A model generated the notes under the pieces. That model worked only from the letters and a program-made list of their open reading frames with translations. It ran no database searches and was not told the origin of the DNA. The translations under genes and the position numbers were made by a program. Positions 63,011 through 64,000 of a stretch of 64,000 nucleotides of DNA are shown piece by piece (the first letter of the stretch is position 1; the number at the start of each line of letters is the position of its first letter). Source of the stretch: Veillonella sp. VA142 (GTDB taxonomy: Bacteria > Bacillota > Negativicutes > Veillonellales > Veillonellaceae); the NCBI RefSeq assembly GCF_003992135.1, contig NZ_RQVN01000006.1:1-64000 (forward strand), read 5' to 3'.

Positions 63011-64000
63011 CTATCTATTCATATAACTTCCTAACCATAATTGCCCTAATGCGATACCGCCATCATTCATCGGGCTTTGGGTAGGCACGTGGACTATGTA
63101 TTCCCTTAATTCCTCTATCACTCCTTCTAGGAGAATACGATTTTGGAATACCCCTCCACACAAGATAATGTGCGAAATATGTCGTTCCTCACAACATCGT
63201 CTCGCCATCTGTCCTATATAATATATCAAAGTTCTGTGAAAGTTCGCTGAGATTTTTGCTACACTTTCACCATTTTCTAACTGTTCTATCACAGATCGTA
63301 CTAAACTCATTGCATCTAATACAGTCCCATCCAGCTTCATGTCTAGGATGTTGCCATTTTCTGAAAGCGCCAATTGTTCTAACTCGATAGCAAGTTGCGC
63401 ATCATAGAGATGTTCATAACCTAAACCTAACAGGGATGATACTGTATCAAATAAACGACCACCGCTAGAAGACTGTACCATCTGCATATGAGGCATCATT
63501 TTATCTAATAGTTCCCATCCCTTAGGCAGTGTTTTTTTCCACTGTTCTATCACTGCCGGTACCTCCGATGGATAGAGCTGCTTCACATACCATAACGCTT
63601 GGCGCCACGGCTCTCGTACAGCTACTTCACCACCTGGCAAAGGGGCATAGCTCAAATGTGCTATTCGTTCCATATGTTCTTTGTGGCAATATAAAAACTC
63701 ACCACCCCATAGAGTGCCATCTGGGCCATATCCTGTTCCATCAAAACAGATTCCTAAGACTGGTTCCTGAATATTATACTCCGCCAGTACCGCTGCCACA
63801 TGGGCATGATGATGCTGCACTTCTATGACAGGTAATTGATGCTTCTCTGCATAGGTTCTACCACACTGTGAGGTGTAGTAGCCCGGATGGGCATCCACGA
63901 TGACCTGTATAGGTTGTAATTGAAATAACTCTTCATAGCGTTTCGTCGTACTCCACAATAAGTCTTGTACTCGTTGATGTTCCATATCTCCCATATAGGG
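63011..64000 (-). CDS. hypF: HypF carbamoyltransferase, C-terminal part (cut by window)
   Basis: The frame stays open to the window edge, so this is the last about 330 residues; the N-terminal acylphosphatase, zinc-finger and YrdC domains lie outside. The visible part is the Kae1-like domain: EVQHHHAHVAAVLAEY (metal-binding HxxHH), CFDGTGYGPDGTLWGGEFLYC, and CGGVFQNRILLEG near the end. Transfers carbamoyl from carbamoyl-phosphate to HypE. First of the visible hypF-C-D-E run. Confidence 0.95.
   Translation of the reverse strand, partial: PYMGDMEHQRVQDLLWSTTKRYEELFQLQPIQVIVDAHPGYYTSQCGRTYAEKHQLPVIEVQHHHAHVAAVLAEYNIQEPVLGICFDGTGYGPDGTLWGGEFLYCHKEHMERIAHLSYAPLPGGEVAVREPWRQALWYVKQLYPSEVPAVIEQWKKTLPKGWELLDKMMPHMQMVQSSSGGRLFDTVSSLLGLGYEHLYDAQLAIELEQLALSENGNILDMKLDGTVLDAMSLVRSVIEQLENGESVAKISANFHRTLIYYIGQMARRCCEERHISHIILCGGVFQNRILLEGVIEELREYIVHVPTQSPMNDGGIALGQLWLGSYMNR

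Noticed and set aside
1-64000. CRISPR array, prophage, transposase or rRNA operon
   Set aside because: No regularly spaced repeats, phage structural genes, transposase motifs or rRNA sequence were seen; the window is mainly housekeeping genes.

Overview
The window looks like chromosomal DNA of a Veillonella-type organism (Negativicutes, a Firmicute with an outer membrane). The evidence is a mixture of Firmicute genes (fapR-plsX-fab, PerR-like regulator, smc-ftsY, strong AGGAGG ribosome sites) with outer-membrane genes (a TonB-dependent receptor, an LptD/OstA-like barrel, secreted envelope proteins). ATP-type PEP carboxykinase and [NiFe]-hydrogenase maturation genes fit an anaerobic organic-acid fermenter. 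The genus is inferred from gene content and protein resemblance, not from a search.

Layout: 0.3-12.6 kb is minus-strand housekeeping: an RclA-like flavoprotein; an operon of glyoxalase, TcdA-like enzyme, cyclophilin, C39-like peptidase and spermidine synthase; nfo-sbcD-sbcC; a PerR-like regulator; and a DEAD-box helicase. From 12.8 to 20.7 kb the genes switch to the plus strand: tRNA-Arg(CCG), then aroF-aroB-aroA-aroC-aroE/K, five genes giving six consecutive shikimate-pathway activities, then a CycA-like permease. The aro operon is preceded by a leader peptide containing FFWFF and by competing hairpins, which is a ribosome-mediated attenuator. At 20.7-21.3 kb a non-coding gap holds a candidate type I toxin-antitoxin locus and a nested palindrome. 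21.3-28.2 kb carries uvrB-uvrA-uvrC as one operon.

28.5-43.4 kb carries smc-ftsY-hypothetical, a radical SAM gene, and a long fatty-acid synthesis operon, fapR-plsX-fabH-fabK-fabD-fabG-acpP-(FabK/NPD paralogue)-fabF-rnc, with a candidate FapR operator at its transcription start. 43.5-49.8 kb is envelope and nutrient uptake: an autotransporter-passenger-like secreted protein without a barrel, a DUF969-DUF979-pcp operon (probably pyroglutamate/peptide related), and a TonB-dependent receptor. Next come rpsO, a TrpXYZ-type ABC transporter, brnQ behind pckA, galU, an envelope cluster (LptD-like barrel plus two exported proteins of unknown function), and finally hypF(partial)-hypC-hypD-hypE.

The strongest non-coding signals are the aro attenuator (12.96-13.20 kb), the toxin/antisense-RNA candidate (20.76-21.05 kb), the PerR-like operator (11.02 kb), the FapR-like operator (43.41 kb), and a G8 tract acting as the ribosome-binding site of brnQ (54.64 kb). 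No CRISPR array, intact prophage, transposase or rRNA was seen.
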